From Oscillospiraceae bacterium (lineage in GTDB: Bacteria; Bacillota; Clostridia; Oscillospirales; Ruminococcaceae), in NCBI GenBank assembly GCA_014799385.1, contig JAAVIC010000033.1, positions 1-64,000 on the forward strand: 64,000 bases of DNA, read 5' to 3'. Of this stretch, positions 25,722-34,854 are shown one piece after another (the first letter of the stretch is position 1; the number at the start of each line of letters is the position of its first letter). The translations under genes were made by a program, and so were the position numbers. The notes under the pieces were generated by a model that did no database searches, was not told where the DNA came from, and was given only the letters and a program-made list of their open reading frames with translations.

Positions 25722-26150
25722 GTGAATGCAATTCTGAATCATGAGGAGAACAGTATTGAAATCAAGGATTTCGAGCACAATAAAAAGCGCGCTGAGGCGG
25801 GAGACCCAAACAACACCGCGTTTATTCTGAGGGTGGAAAGCGCGGTTGGATTTGTGGGAACATCACGCTATATTTGCGATATAGGCGGATTCCGCAGATT
25901 CATTTCGGAGCTTGACGAGCTGTTCAAAAAGCGGATCATCTCCGCGAAGTTGATCGACCGGAGTCTTGGTTCGTATATCACGTTTAAGATGAGCGGACGC
26001 GATATATTCATTGTGAAAGGAATGTCGCTCGGTTCGGACGGTGAACATATTTTGAAATACGAGTTTGGTATAGAACGTTCGGATATATTCGCGTTCACAA
26101 AGCAGCTCCGCGAGATAGTAGGCGAATATTACGGAATTTCGGCAAGTTGA
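25722..26150 (+). CDS. WapI-like / DUF6228-like immunity protein candidate
   Basis: A 142-residue soluble protein opening MNAILNHEENSIEI with a two-layer alternation of strands and helices. Length and pattern (strand-rich start, FRRFISELDELFKK helix, SYITFKMSGRDIFIVKGM strands) recall the WapI family, which protects B. subtilis from the WapA contact toxin. This is resemblance, not a confirmed match. I start at GTG 25722 with GGGG upstream, because the longer frame overlaps the CPBP gene. No toxin gene is adjacent. Confidence 0.5.
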   Translation: MNAILNHEENSIEIKDFEHNKKRAEAGDPNNTAFILRVESAVGFVGTSRYICDIGGFRRFISELDELFKKRIISAKLIDRSLGSYITFKMSGRDIFIVKGMSLGSDGEHILKYEFGIERSDIFAFTKQLREIVGEYYGISAS

Positions 26151-26165
26151 TTTAAGGAGGTAATT

Positions 26166-26702
26166 ATGTATCTTGAAACAGAACGTTTGATTCTGCGCCC
26201 GTGGAGCGTTGATGACGCGGCGGATTTGTTCGAGTTCGCGAGGAATCCCAAAATCGGACCGATAGCGGGTTGGAATCCGCACAAAAGTGTTGAGGAGAGC
26301 GAAGAGATAATTCGTTCGGTGCTTAGCGCCGAGGGAACATTTGCGGTTGTACTAAAGAGCAGTGGCAAAGCTGTCGGCTCGATTGGATTAATGCGCGGTA
26401 AACAGAGTAATTTAGATATTCCCGATGACGAGGCTGAAATCGGCTATTGGATTGGTGAGCCGTTTTGGGGTAAGGGATTGATTCCCGAGGCGGTAAGGGA
26501 GCTCATAAGATATGGTTTTGAAGATTTGAAACTCAATAGGCTTTGGTGCGGATACTATGACGGAAACGAGAAATCCAAGCGCGTACAGGAGAAGTGCGGA
26601 TTTAAGTACCACCACACCAAAGAGAATGTTTTTTGTGAGCTGATAAATGAGATCCACACGGAACACATCACCGTTCTCGAAAGGGGAAATTATAATGGGT
26701 AA
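26166..26702 (+). CDS. GNAT N-acetyltransferase (RimJ/RimL type)
   Basis: A 178-residue acetyl-CoA-dependent acyltransferase. It opens YLETERLILRPWSVDDAADL as in RimJ/RimL-type GNATs, with the acetyl-CoA loop in YWIGEPFWGKGLIPEAVRE and RVQEKCGFKYHHT near the end. It may modify a protein N-terminus or a small amine. AAGGAGG precedes the ATG. It overlaps the next gene by 8 bases. Confidence 0.88.
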   Translation: MYLETERLILRPWSVDDAADLFEFARNPKIGPIAGWNPHKSVEESEEIIRSVLSAEGTFAVVLKSSGKAVGSIGLMRGKQSNLDIPDDEAEIGYWIGEPFWGKGLIPEAVRELIRYGFEDLKLNRLWCGYYDGNEKSKRVQEKCGFKYHHTKENVFCELINEIHTEHITVLERGNYNG

Positions 26703-27201
26703 TTCAGTTTGGTACCGGGACGATCCGGGTTATATTTCTATGAGCAACGGTCTTACCGATGTTTTTATAAACGTGTTGGTGTTAAGCGGCTCACGGATCG
26801 CAAAAACCGATGATGAGAAGCGTCTTATTGTATTTCTTGCCGAAAAAGATCAGTCCGTTGTCGGAATAGGCACGGTGGGCTTTGATATATGTGAAATTCC
26901 GTGGAACATTGATAATTTCAGCGAGAACAAGGCTTTTATGCTGAATGTCATTCAATCCGCTAAAAACAAGCTCGACTGGGAAAACCTTGATTATCCTCCG
27001 AATGAGGAGATGCTTTTCCCCGTGTTGGACGAATTTTCTTTTCTTATATCTAAAATAAACGCTTCGGATATTGAAGAAGGTCGGTTAGAGGAATGGATTG
27101 CAGAGGCGGAGAGTGATGACCCGATATTATGCGGATTCCCGAAATGCGAAAAACACGGCGTTCTGTTAAGCTGCTTCGGCTGTCAGGTGTGCAATAATTG
27201 A
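26695..27201 (+). CDS. Hypothetical protein with C-terminal Cys cluster
   Basis: A 168-residue soluble acidic protein, starting MGNSVWYRDDPGYIS after AAGGGGA. The C-terminus carries CGFPKCEKHG and LSCFGCQVCNN, seven cysteines and a His that could form a small zinc site. I recognise no family. It sits in the accessory run from 25722 to 31379, overlapping the acetyltransferase by 8 bases. Confidence 0.65.
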   Translation: MGNSVWYRDDPGYISMSNGLTDVFINVLVLSGSRIAKTDDEKRLIVFLAEKDQSVVGIGTVGFDICEIPWNIDNFSENKAFMLNVIQSAKNKLDWENLDYPPNEEMLFPVLDEFSFLISKINASDIEEGRLEEWIAEAESDDPILCGFPKCEKHGVLLSCFGCQVCNN

Positions 27202-27215
27202 GATTGGAGTTTTTT

Positions 27216-27521
27216 ATGAGCAGAAAGGTAGTTACATTATGCGGTTCAATGCGGTTCTGGGATAAGATTCAGGAAATGTTCGAGCGGCTTGAACTGGAAA
27301 ACGGATATGTTGTGCTTGGCGTTACACCGATCGTTTCTGGCAGAACGCCTACGGAGAGCGATATTGCCTTGCTCGCCGAGCTGCACAGGGCGAAAATCGA
27401 TTTGTCCGACGCGATTTTTGTTGTAAATGTCGGCGGGTATATCGGTGAGAGTGTCAAATCGGAAATCGCATACGCAAAAGAAAAGGGCAAGGAAATCCTT
27501 TATCTGGAGAATGCCGATTGA
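27216..27521 (+). CDS. Small nucleoside-deoxyribosyltransferase-like Rossmann protein
   Basis: A 101-residue Rossmann-like protein, VVTLCGSMRFWDKIQEMFER then LSDAIFVVNVGGYIGESVKSE. The GS-x-RF and N-x-GGYIG-x-S pattern is that of the nucleoside 2-deoxyribosyltransferase/SLOG superfamily, which handles nucleosides or nucleotide-derived ligands. It is shorter than true deoxyribosyltransferases (about 140-160), so binding rather than transfer is possible. ATG 27216 has GGAG in front. Confidence 0.7.
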   Translation: MSRKVVTLCGSMRFWDKIQEMFERLELENGYVVLGVTPIVSGRTPTESDIALLAELHRAKIDLSDAIFVVNVGGYIGESVKSEIAYAKEKGKEILYLENAD

Positions 27522-27531
27522 AAGGACAAAT

Positions 27532-27987
27532 ATGACTAAGAAAAAGCAATTGCCCGTTGATAAAAGCGGAAGAACAGAGCTTACACACTGCATATGCGAT
27601 CCGTTTGGATCGGACGTATCGAAAAAGAGAGCACTTGAATTGATAAATTCGGGTGTTGATTTGGAGCAAGCCGACAAGATGGGGTTCACTTATCTTCATT
27701 TCGCGGCGCAGTTTGAAAATCCCGTCATAGTTAAGGCTCTGTTGGAAAACGGTGCGGACACGAACGCGGAAACGCTGATGGGAGCCTCGGCTTTGCAATT
27801 TGCCGTTGTCAGATGTAAGAATTACGATTTGAAGAGATGCCTTGAAGTAATAAAGCTGCTGCTTGAAGCGGGTGTCGATCCCGATAAAAAATCAAGAGAC
27901 GGATTTACGGTAAGGGATCTGGCAAAGGATTTTGAAATACCCGAAATTGAAGAGTTGGTTTGCGGTTGGAATAAAAATATCAGCTAA
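27532..27987 (+). CDS. Ankyrin-repeat protein
   Basis: A 151-residue protein built on about three to four ankyrin repeats: MGFTYLHFAAQFENPVIVKA, LLENGADTNAETLMGASALQ, and VIKLLLEAGVDPDKKSRDGF. It has no signal peptide, so it is cytosolic. Partner unknown. Small stand-alone ankyrin proteins often appear among polymorphic immunity genes, which would suit this neighbourhood, but that is inference. AAGGA precedes ATG 27532. Confidence 0.85.
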   Translation: MTKKKQLPVDKSGRTELTHCICDPFGSDVSKKRALELINSGVDLEQADKMGFTYLHFAAQFENPVIVKALLENGADTNAETLMGASALQFAVVRCKNYDLKRCLEVIKLLLEAGVDPDKKSRDGFTVRDLAKDFEIPEIEELVCGWNKNIS

Positions 27988-28034
27988 TATTCATAATTTA
28001 TTGAGTAAGTTCAAAATTTTATGAGGTGAGATAT

Positions 28035-28994
28035 ATGCGGTTCAAATTCTGCCCCGACTGCGGGGAAAATCTGACAACAAAATCATTCGGCGATGAGGTT
28101 GATGTTCCGTTTTGCAAAAAGTGCGATAAAGCGTGGTTCGAGATGTTCTCAAACGCAATAATTGTTCTGGTTGTGAACGAATACGGTGAGGCGGCTGTTT
28201 TGCGGCAGAACTATATATCCGAGAGGTATTATAACCTTGTTTCGGGATATATGAAGCCGGGCGAAACCGCCGAGAATACCGCCCGCCGTGAGGTGTCCGA
28301 GGAAATAGGAATTGAATTGACGGATTTGCGCCTTGTGCGGACATTTTGGTTTGCCAAGAAGAATTTGCTGATGATTGGCTTTATCGGATGCGCAAACAAG
28401 GCGGAGCTTACGCTTTCCAAAGAGGTAGACGGCGCGGAGTGGATTCCCGCGGAGGAAGCATTGGAGCTTGTCCACCCAAAAGGAAGTGTTTCTTATGCTC
28501 TGTTGGACGAGTATTTGAAACGGAGCGTTTCCGAAAAATTTATTGAGGAAATCAGCCCGATAAAGTGGTTTGCGAACGGCGGCATTCCAACGGAAAAATA
28601 TTTGCTTGTGCGTTCGGTTTATGAGGCTTATGACAATTGGAACGATAAATATTTAAGCGTTTGGGAGCCGCAAACCGACTTGCTTGAAAAGCTCGCGGAG
28701 GAGATTATCGGAAGTGACGCGATTGATGATATTTTTGAAACCGTTTCAATGGCTTTGGATAAAGACATTTGGAACGCTTGGCAGGAGTTCAGAATCCGCG
28801 CGGGTTTGGAGGAACAGAATGCTCTTGATGAGGAGATAACCGATATGGTTAAGCGTGACTTGTGTTGGGCGGCAGTGGAAAAGGCTCTGAACAGAACAGG
28901 ATTTTTCACCGAGCTGCTTGAAATATATAGGAACGGTTATTTTCCGTGCGGTTGGGACGGCGAATATCCCTATGGCAGAGCGGCGGTTATGTGA
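28035..28994 (+). CDS. Zinc-ribbon Nudix hydrolase with unknown C-terminal domain
   Basis: A 319-residue protein. An N-terminal zinc ribbon (C6, C9, C27, C30) is followed by a Nudix domain with box GYMKPGETAENTARREVSEE, recalling NudC-type NADH or Nudix pyrophosphatases that act on nucleotide diphosphate links. About 155 further residues form a helical domain (YLLVRSVYEAYDNWNDKYLS, ending CGWDGEYPYGRAAVM) that I do not recognise; its style resembles the small hypothetical proteins around it. GAGGTGA sits 5 bases before ATG 28035. Fusion of Nudix to such a domain is unusual. Confidence 0.8.
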   Translation: MRFKFCPDCGENLTTKSFGDEVDVPFCKKCDKAWFEMFSNAIIVLVVNEYGEAAVLRQNYISERYYNLVSGYMKPGETAENTARREVSEEIGIELTDLRLVRTFWFAKKNLLMIGFIGCANKAELTLSKEVDGAEWIPAEEALELVHPKGSVSYALLDEYLKRSVSEKFIEEISPIKWFANGGIPTEKYLLVRSVYEAYDNWNDKYLSVWEPQTDLLEKLAEEIIGSDAIDDIFETVSMALDKDIWNAWQEFRIRAGLEEQNALDEEITDMVKRDLCWAAVEKALNRTGFFTELLEIYRNGYFPCGWDGEYPYGRAAVM

Positions 28995-29004
28995 CGGAGG
29001 ATTT

Positions 29005-29370
29005 ATGTTGACGGAAAAGAGCAAGCGTTGGAACAGATTCATTGATGAAATTTGCTCAAAAGACCTGAATGAACTGTCGGAAATTCAAAGGGCGGCGGTA
29101 CTTTGTTTTTGGTATGATGCGGAAATGCAGAGCGGCGGTCACAGCGGATATTTCGACTGTTATCCCGAAATCAAGCCCGAGGAGCTTATCGCGGCTATCA
29201 ATTTGATCGGGTACAAGGAAATTTCGGATAACTATCAAAAAGCATTAGATGAACAGGCGCGTGATGATGGCTACGAAACGGTTGACAATGTATATTACGA
29301 CTTTGAGCCGTCACTTTGCGATTTATTGATGGAATTTGTGGAAAAAAACAAGGACGAAATATTGAGGTAA
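29005..29370 (+). CDS. DMP19/DUF4375-family protein
   Basis: A 121-residue acidic protein. The core IQRAAVLCFWYDAEMQSGGH, directly followed by SGYFDCYP, is the signature of the DUF4375 (DMP19-like) domain. DMP19 of Neisseria is a DNA mimic, but for this broad family the role is uncertain; members are frequent in immunity clusters. GGAGG lies 4 bases before ATG 29005. Three bases separate it from the methyltransferase gene. Confidence 0.75.
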   Translation: MLTEKSKRWNRFIDEICSKDLNELSEIQRAAVLCFWYDAEMQSGGHSGYFDCYPEIKPEELIAAINLIGYKEISDNYQKALDEQARDDGYETVDNVYYDFEPSLCDLLMEFVEKNKDEILR

Positions 29371-29373
29371 CTT

Positions 29374-30258
29374 ATGAGAATTTCGGATAAATGGTTGGAC
29401 TATGAGCTGATAGACACCGCTAATGGCGAGCGGCTGGAGCGTTGGGGCGATGTGACGTTGATTCGTCCCGACCCGCAGATAATCTGGAAAAATGTGGGCG
29501 AGGCTTTTGGACTGGGGACGGCTTCCGTCTGGCAGTCCGCGCACGCGAGATATATCCGCTCGGACAAGGGCGGTGGAGCGTGGGATTACCGCCGAAAGCT
29601 CCCGGAGAGCTGGCAGATAAGTTACGGTGATTTGCGGTTTATGGTGAAGCCCACAGGATTCAAGCATACGGGGCTGTTCCCGGAGCAAGCGGTAAACTGG
29701 GATTATTGTTCCGAGCTGATACGCGGCGCGAACCGACCTATTAATGTTTTGAACCTGTTCGCCTATACGGGCGGAGCGACACTCGCGTGTGCTGCTGCGG
29801 GAGCTTCTGTTTGCCACTGCGACGCGGTTAAGGGTATGGTGGATTGGGCGCGTACCAATGCCAAGCTGTCGGGGTTGTCCGACAAGCCGATTCGGTGGAT
29901 CGTTGATGATGCCAACAAATTTATTCGCCGCGAAATCCGAAGAGGGACACGTTATGATGGTGTGATTCTCGACCCGCCAAGCTACGGGCGCGGTACAAAC
30001 GGCGAAATGTGGAAGCTGGAGGACTGCATTTTCGACCTTATGGAGGAAATTACGCAGCTTTTGTCAGACAAACCGCTGTTCGTTCTTTTGAACTCGTATA
30101 CCACGGGGCTTTCCGCGTCGGTAATGAGCTACCTGCTGCAAATGACTGTCGGTAAACGGTTCGATATCGAGGTGCAGTCCGAGGAAATCGGTTTGCCCGT
30201 AAAGCAGACGGGAATGCCGCTGCCGTGCGGTTCTACTGCAATTGTGAGGTTCGTATGA
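29374..30258 (+). CDS. Class I SAM-dependent methyltransferase (RlmI/RlmL-like)
   Basis: A 294-residue methyltransferase of the COG1092 type, without the usual N-terminal PUA domain. SAM-binding motif I is VLNLFAYTGGATLACAAAGA, the acidic motif II is CDAVKGMVDWARTNAK, and catalytic motif IV is VILDPPSYGRG. COG1092 enzymes methylate 23S rRNA bases; the exact site here is not determined. Its stop overlaps the next start by ATGA. Confidence 0.88.
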   Translation: MRISDKWLDYELIDTANGERLERWGDVTLIRPDPQIIWKNVGEAFGLGTASVWQSAHARYIRSDKGGGAWDYRRKLPESWQISYGDLRFMVKPTGFKHTGLFPEQAVNWDYCSELIRGANRPINVLNLFAYTGGATLACAAAGASVCHCDAVKGMVDWARTNAKLSGLSDKPIRWIVDDANKFIRREIRRGTRYDGVILDPPSYGRGTNGEMWKLEDCIFDLMEEITQLLSDKPLFVLLNSYTTGLSASVMSYLLQMTVGKRFDIEVQSEEIGLPVKQTGMPLPCGSTAIVRFV

Positions 30259-30728
30259 TTTTTCGGGAATCGGCTCATTGGGTGCGTGACGAGGTGGAAC
30301 ATATTGTAAAAGAAAAGGGCATCGACCGAAGTCGGTTTTGTGAGTTCTCAAAGCTAAAATACGAAGAGATTTTGGAAAAATTTTACTTTACGTTCTGCGA
30401 CCGAGAAAATTACACGCCATTCGTGATTTCGTTCGAGAGGGGAGGACTGCATTTCCGTGAAACCCTTGAAAGCTATTGCATAGCGGTGGTACTCCAGTCC
30501 GAAAATTGGTCGGACTATTTGGGCAAGATAGAACACGAAATCCCGGACGGTGAAAGGCTGTTCTTGATTTTGTCCGGTTGGGTGTACGAGGGATACGAGG
30601 ACGGTATTTTCGATATGCTGAACGAAGCCGAGGAATGGGCGGACTGCTTTTACATCGTGTCACCGAAGTTCGATTGGTTTATTGTTCACGATTATATAGG
30701 GGAATGCGCGGTTTTATACCGCAAATAG
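30255..30728 (+). CDS. Hypothetical acidic protein
   Basis: A 157-residue soluble protein, MIFRESAHWVRDEVEHIVKE onward, rich in Trp, Tyr and acidic residues, with a strand-rich middle (ERLFLILSGWVYEGYEDGIF). I recognise no family. It is translationally coupled to the methyltransferase. Confidence 0.7.
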   Translation: MIFRESAHWVRDEVEHIVKEKGIDRSRFCEFSKLKYEEILEKFYFTFCDRENYTPFVISFERGGLHFRETLESYCIAVVLQSENWSDYLGKIEHEIPDGERLFLILSGWVYEGYEDGIFDMLNEAEEWADCFYIVSPKFDWFIVHDYIGECAVLYRK

Positions 30729-30793
30729 TTCCTCTCGGGCAACATAATTATCGGCAGTTTGAAATCATTCTGCCGATTTTTATTATCAAAACA

Positions 30794-30823
30794 CTTGACT
30801 ATGCCTAAAATTTGGTGTATAAT
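30794..30823 (+). promoter_or_regulatory. Promoter
   Basis: TTGACT (30794-30799), 18 bases, TATAAT (30818-30823), with an extended GGTG before the -10. It resembles the promoter at 195-223 (TGGTGTATAAT). Confidence 0.7.
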
Positions 30824-30866
30824 ATATAATGTATGGCTATGTGCATAATGAAAGGATAATTCCGGA

Positions 30867-31379
30867 ATGACTGACGATCAGAGAGAACGACTTGCCGAAT
30901 CGATTGCCGAAAAGAAGAAATCCAAGAAAAAAGCGGAGATTGAACGAATTAAAGCACAGATGTCCGCAGAGATCAAGGACTTTACTCGGCGGTATAGATT
31001 TGCGGATACAAAAGAATCCGCGCGAATCGGTGTTTTTATAGATAATCTTCCATATCGCAGACCTGCTTGGGTGGACTTGGAAAAGTTTCCCAATCGGCAA
31101 AGCTTTTCATTGAACGAATCCAATGCGGAAAATATTTGGACGGATTTTATGTCCGGCAAAGAAGAGGTCCTGAAAATATTCATAAGAGATGTTTGGATAT
31201 GTTTTTTGTTGGGCGATGATGAGCTTTTCAAGATCTTTATTGAGTGCAAGGCAGCGGATTTCTTTGCCGATTTTGATGAGTGGACGTTTTACAGTCCGTA
31301 TGTTGTGCTGCTGTACAATGATTTCAGCGGATTTGTGTTTATAAATGACAACGAAGAAATGACAGAGGTTATTATATAA
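30867..31379 (+). CDS. Hypothetical protein with charged coiled N-terminus
   Basis: A 170-residue protein. Residues 1-45 are a highly charged helix (ESIAEKKKSKKKAEIERIKA) likely to be coiled-coil. The rest alternates helices and strands (WICFLLGDDELFKIFIECKA, YVVLLYNDFSGFVFINDN). I recognise no family. It has its own promoter and AAAGGA site. Confidence 0.65.
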   Translation: MTDDQRERLAESIAEKKKSKKKAEIERIKAQMSAEIKDFTRRYRFADTKESARIGVFIDNLPYRRPAWVDLEKFPNRQSFSLNESNAENIWTDFMSGKEEVLKIFIRDVWICFLLGDDELFKIFIECKAADFFADFDEWTFYSPYVVLLYNDFSGFVFINDNEEMTEVII

Positions 31380-31428
31380 TTCAAAATAACCTACCGGGGC
31401 GAATTTGCCATTTAGATAGGAGAGAAAA

Positions 31429-33183
31429 TTGGACATTATTAAGGTAGAAAACCTAAGCTTTGACTATATCACGCGCGATGAGGACGGCAATATCATTGAG
31501 CAGTCTTCCGCACTTAAAAACGTGAATCTGTCTGTCCCAGAGGGTCAGTTTCTGGCGATTTTGGGACATAACGGCTGCGGGAAATCCACGCTTGCAAAGC
31601 ACTTCAACGCTATTCTGACTCCGACAGCGGGCAAGGTAACAGTTCTGGGAATGGATACCTCAAACGATGATTTGCTGTTGGATATCCGCAAGAATGTGGG
31701 AATGGTGTTCCAGAATCCGGATAATCAGCTTGTGGCGACCATTGTGGAGGAGGACGTGGCATTCGCGCCCGAAAATCTTGGTGTTGAACCCAAGGAAATC
31801 CGCACACGCGTGGACGAAGCGTTAAAGCAAGTGGATATGTACGAGTTTCGCGAGCACGCGCCGCACCAGCTTTCGGGCGGACAGAAGCAGCGCGTGGCAA
31901 TCGCCGGGATAATCGCTATGCAGCCGCGCTGTATCGTAATGGACGAGCCTACCGCAATGCTCGACCCAAAAGGCAGACGCGAGGTAATGAAAACCATAAA
32001 GCGTCTGAACCGCGAACAGGGAATCACCGTGATTTTGATTACCCACTATATGGATGAGGCGGCTCAGGCAGACCGCGTAGTGGTTATGGACAAGGGCAGC
32101 GTGCTGATGGACGATTTACCTCGTAAAATATTCGCTCGTGCCGACGAGCTGCGAAAGGTTGGGTTGGACGTTCCGCAAGTGACTGAGCTTTGTTGTATGC
32201 TCCGTGAAAATGGCGTGAAGATTTCCAAGGAAATAATTTTCGAGGACGAGTGCGCCGAGGCAATAGCCAAGCTCCCGTTAAAGAAGAAGTCCGCGGAGAT
32301 GGTAAAAGAGCCGATTTCCACGCGTAATACCGAGGAATCTGCGGAAATTGCCAAACTGGAAAATCTAACCTATAAATACAGTATCGGAACTCCGTTTGAA
32401 AAAACGGCGGTGGATAATGTAAATCTGACAATAGCCAAAGGCGAATTTGTCGGGATTATCGGACACACGGGCAGCGGAAAATCCACGCTGATTCAGCACT
32501 TGAACGGTCTTATCAAGCCGACCGGCGGCATGGTGCTGATTGACGGACGGAATATATGGGATAAAGACGTGAACATTCGCGATGTGCGGTTTAAGGTGGG
32601 AATCGTCTTTCAATACTCCGAACACCAGCTCTTTGAGGAAACGGTCGCTAAGGACATCGCTTACGGTCCGAGAAATATGGGGCTTTCCGAGGAGGAGATC
32701 GCCAAGAGCGTAAAAAACGCTGCCGAGAGTATGGGGATCACTCATTTGTTGGAAAAATCCCCGTTCGAGCTTTCGGGCGGACAACAGCGGCGAGTGGCAT
32801 TGGCGGGAGTTCTCGCGATGAATCCCGAAGTGCTGATTCTGGACGAGCCTGCCGCAGGGCTAGACCCCAAGGGCAGGGACAAAATCCTCGGAATGATTAA
32901 GCAATATCACGAAAAATCGGGCAAGACGATTATTTTGGTGTCACACTCGATGGAAGATATTGTAAAGTTTGCCGAAAAGGTTTTGGTAATGAACAAGGGA
33001 AAGCTGTTCTGTTATGACCAAACGGATAAGGTGTTCGAGCGTACGGACGAGCTTGTATCCATAGGTTTGGACGTTCCGCAAGTAACGCGTCTGTCGCACA
33101 GGCTGGCGGATTTTGGAATCAACATCGGAAACGATATTTATACCACCGAACGCGCGGTAATGCGCATAATGACATTGATATAA
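31429..33183 (+). CDS. Single-chain ECF transporter ATPase (EcfA1-EcfA2 fusion)
   Basis: A 584-residue protein carrying both ATPases of an energy-coupling-factor vitamin transporter, normally two genes. Half one has Walker [10 protein letters not shown] (46-54), signature LSGGQKQR (148-155) and Walker [12 protein letters not shown]; half two has Walker [10 protein letters not shown] (345-353), signature LSGGQQRR (448-455) and [10 protein letters not shown]. Both repeat the group II Q-helix context ([16 protein letters not shown]) and end with the same [14 protein letters not shown] motif, showing descent from EcfA1 and EcfA2. The start is TTG 31429 with AGGAGAG. EcfT follows after 12 bases. 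No substrate-binding S component is adjacent. Confidence 0.92.
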   Translation: MDIIKVENLSFDYITRDEDGNIIEQSSALKNVNLSVPEGQFLAILGHNGCGKSTLAKHFNAILTPTAGKVTVLGMDTSNDDLLLDIRKNVGMVFQNPDNQLVATIVEEDVAFAPENLGVEPKEIRTRVDEALKQVDMYEFREHAPHQLSGGQKQRVAIAGIIAMQPRCIVMDEPTAMLDPKGRREVMKTIKRLNREQGITVILITHYMDEAAQADRVVVMDKGSVLMDDLPRKIFARADELRKVGLDVPQVTELCCMLRENGVKISKEIIFEDECAEAIAKLPLKKKSAEMVKEPISTRNTEESAEIAKLENLTYKYSIGTPFEKTAVDNVNLTIAKGEFVGIIGHTGSGKSTLIQHLNGLIKPTGGMVLIDGRNIWDKDVNIRDVRFKVGIVFQYSEHQLFEETVAKDIAYGPRNMGLSEEEIAKSVKNAAESMGITHLLEKSPFELSGGQQRRVALAGVLAMNPEVLILDEPAAGLDPKGRDKILGMIKQYHEKSGKTIILVSHSMEDIVKFAEKVLVMNKGKLFCYDQTDKVFERTDELVSIGLDVPQVTRLSHRLADFGINIGNDIYTTERAVMRIMTLI

Positions 33184-33195
33184 AGGGCTGAAGCT

Positions 33196-34008
33196 ATGAT
33201 TAAAGATATTACGATCGGGCAGTATTTTCCCGGAAACTCCCCGATTCACAAGATGGACAGCCGCGTAAAGCTGCTGTTGGATATTCTCTACCTTGTGATT
33301 TTATTCACAACGCAGAGCTTTACGGGATTGATTGCGGGGTTGTTGTTTATGGTTATCTGCTATCTGATTGCGCGGATCAACCTCACAATGATTCTCAAAA
33401 GCGTAAAGCCGATTATGCCGCTGATGCTTTTCACGGCGATACTGAATCTGCTGTTTATCAAGGGCGAAACGCCGCTTTTCTCGTGGTGGATAATCTCGAT
33501 TTACCCCGAGGGAATCCGCACCTCATTGTTTATGCTGGTGAGGATTCTGGCGCTGATTGTCGGAATGTCGCTGCTGACATATACCACATCGCCGATTATG
33601 CTGACTGACGCGATAGAGCGGCTGCTGAATCCGCTTAAAAAGATACATTTCCCCGTACACGAGCTGTCGATGATGATGACTATTGCGCTGAGATTTATTC
33701 CCACGCTGATTGAGGAAACCGACAAAATTATGTCCGCGCAGAAAGCGCGCGGCGCGGAAATGGACACGGGCAGTATTTTCAAGCGCGCAAAGTCGCTGAT
33801 TCCGATATTGATTCCGCTGTTCGTATCCGCGTTTAAGCGCGCCAACGAGCTTGCGACCGCGATGGAGTGCCGCTGCTATCACGGCGGCGAGGGAAGAACG
33901 CGACTGCGGCAGCTTAAAACCGCTCCGCGCGATTATATCGCCATTGTGATTATGTTGCTGTTGTTCGCGGGAATTATCGTGATGAACTTTTTCCCGATTA
34001 TTCCGTGA
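33196..34008 (+). CDS. ecfT: ECF transporter transmembrane protein EcfT
   Basis: A 270-residue membrane scaffold linking the ATPases to S components. It has about five to six helices. The coupling helices carry the two Ala-Arg-Gly type motifs, seen here as SAQKARGAEMDTGSI and TAMECRCYHGGEGRTRLRQL. N-terminal GQYFPGNSPIHKMDSRVKLL is typical. Together with the fused ATPase it forms a group II module able to serve several S components encoded elsewhere. Confidence 0.95.
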   Translation: MIKDITIGQYFPGNSPIHKMDSRVKLLLDILYLVILFTTQSFTGLIAGLLFMVICYLIARINLTMILKSVKPIMPLMLFTAILNLLFIKGETPLFSWWIISIYPEGIRTSLFMLVRILALIVGMSLLTYTTSPIMLTDAIERLLNPLKKIHFPVHELSMMMTIALRFIPTLIEETDKIMSAQKARGAEMDTGSIFKRAKSLIPILIPLFVSAFKRANELATAMECRCYHGGEGRTRLRQLKTAPRDYIAIVIMLLLFAGIIVMNFFPIIP

Positions 34009-34029
34009 AGTTTTTTGAGAGGTAAGGTT

Positions 34030-34278
34030 GTGACATACTATATAAACTTCTATTTCAGAGGAATATGTTATGATGAGGACGAGATCACGGGCGAGTTTTC
34101 CGCGCCGGATCATAATGTGCAGTGCTCTTTTTTGTATAACCGACACACGGAAGAGTGCAAGATTCGGAATAATAACAAACCGATTGAGGAAATCGAACCG
34201 CTGCCAATATTCTGGCTGCTGCGCAAATTGAAAGAAACCGGTAAACTGAACGAGCGGGAAAGCAGGGAATGTTATTGA
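34030..34278 (+). CDS. Small hypothetical protein
   Basis: An 82-residue frame, MTYYINFYFRGICYDEDEIT onward, with start GTG 34030 about 7 bases after GAGAGG. It lies between ecfT and a Nudix gene, in the same direction. The sequence looks like a folded strand-helix protein, but I know no family. Confidence 0.6.
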   Translation: MTYYINFYFRGICYDEDEITGEFSAPDHNVQCSFLYNRHTEECKIRNNNKPIEEIEPLPIFWLLRKLKETGKLNERESRECY

Positions 34279-34303
34279 GGCAGCGTTGGAGAGGGGAAAA
34301 GAT

Positions 34304-34834
34304 ATGCGCTTATTATTTGAAATAGACACAAAGGACTATGACTTAAACGGAACTGCGTTTGTCCGCCCATCGGCTCGCTGCATTATTGTTAAAGACGGTA
34401 AGGTTGCTATGGTTCACAGTATCAAGTACAACTACTATAAGTTTCCGGGCGGCGGGATAGAAGGGGACGAGAGCAAAGAAGAAGCGGTCATCAGAGAAAC
34501 ACTTGAAGAAACAGGATTGAAGATAATTCCAGAGTCAATCAAGGAATTTGGATATGTACACCGCATACAGAAAAACGATTATCCTGACGCGGACTATTTT
34601 GTTCAGGACAATTATTACTATTTTTGCGATGTCAAGAACAGCTCGGAAATGCAGAAATTGGACGACTATGAGGCTGATGAACAATTCACATTAGAATATA
34701 TTGAACCGAGCAAGGCTATCCTCATCAACAGAACCGCCGACCACGGTTCGGCAGATCTGATTATGATCGAGCGTGAGTCAAAGGTGTTGGAAATCTTGGA
34801 AAAAGAAGGGTATTTGATAAATTGTGATTTGTGA
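34304..34834 (+). CDS. Nudix hydrolase
   Basis: A 176-residue Nudix hydrolase. The box GIEGDESKEEAVIRETLEET, then GL, fits G-x5-E-x7-RE-x2-EE-x-G. Substrate is unknown; the family cleaves nucleoside diphosphates linked to another group. AGGGGAAAAG precedes ATG 34304. Confidence 0.88.
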   Translation: MRLLFEIDTKDYDLNGTAFVRPSARCIIVKDGKVAMVHSIKYNYYKFPGGGIEGDESKEEAVIRETLEETGLKIIPESIKEFGYVHRIQKNDYPDADYFVQDNYYYFCDVKNSSEMQKLDDYEADEQFTLEYIEPSKAILINRTADHGSADLIMIERESKVLEILEKEGYLINCDL

Positions 34835-34854
34835 TTCGGTGTTTTGGGGGACAT

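Noticed and set aside
24908-26150. Bacteriocin immunity pair of the CPBP protease and WapI-like protein
   Set aside because: No precursor peptide with a double-glycine leader and no dedicated exporter lies near, so the pairing is not supported.
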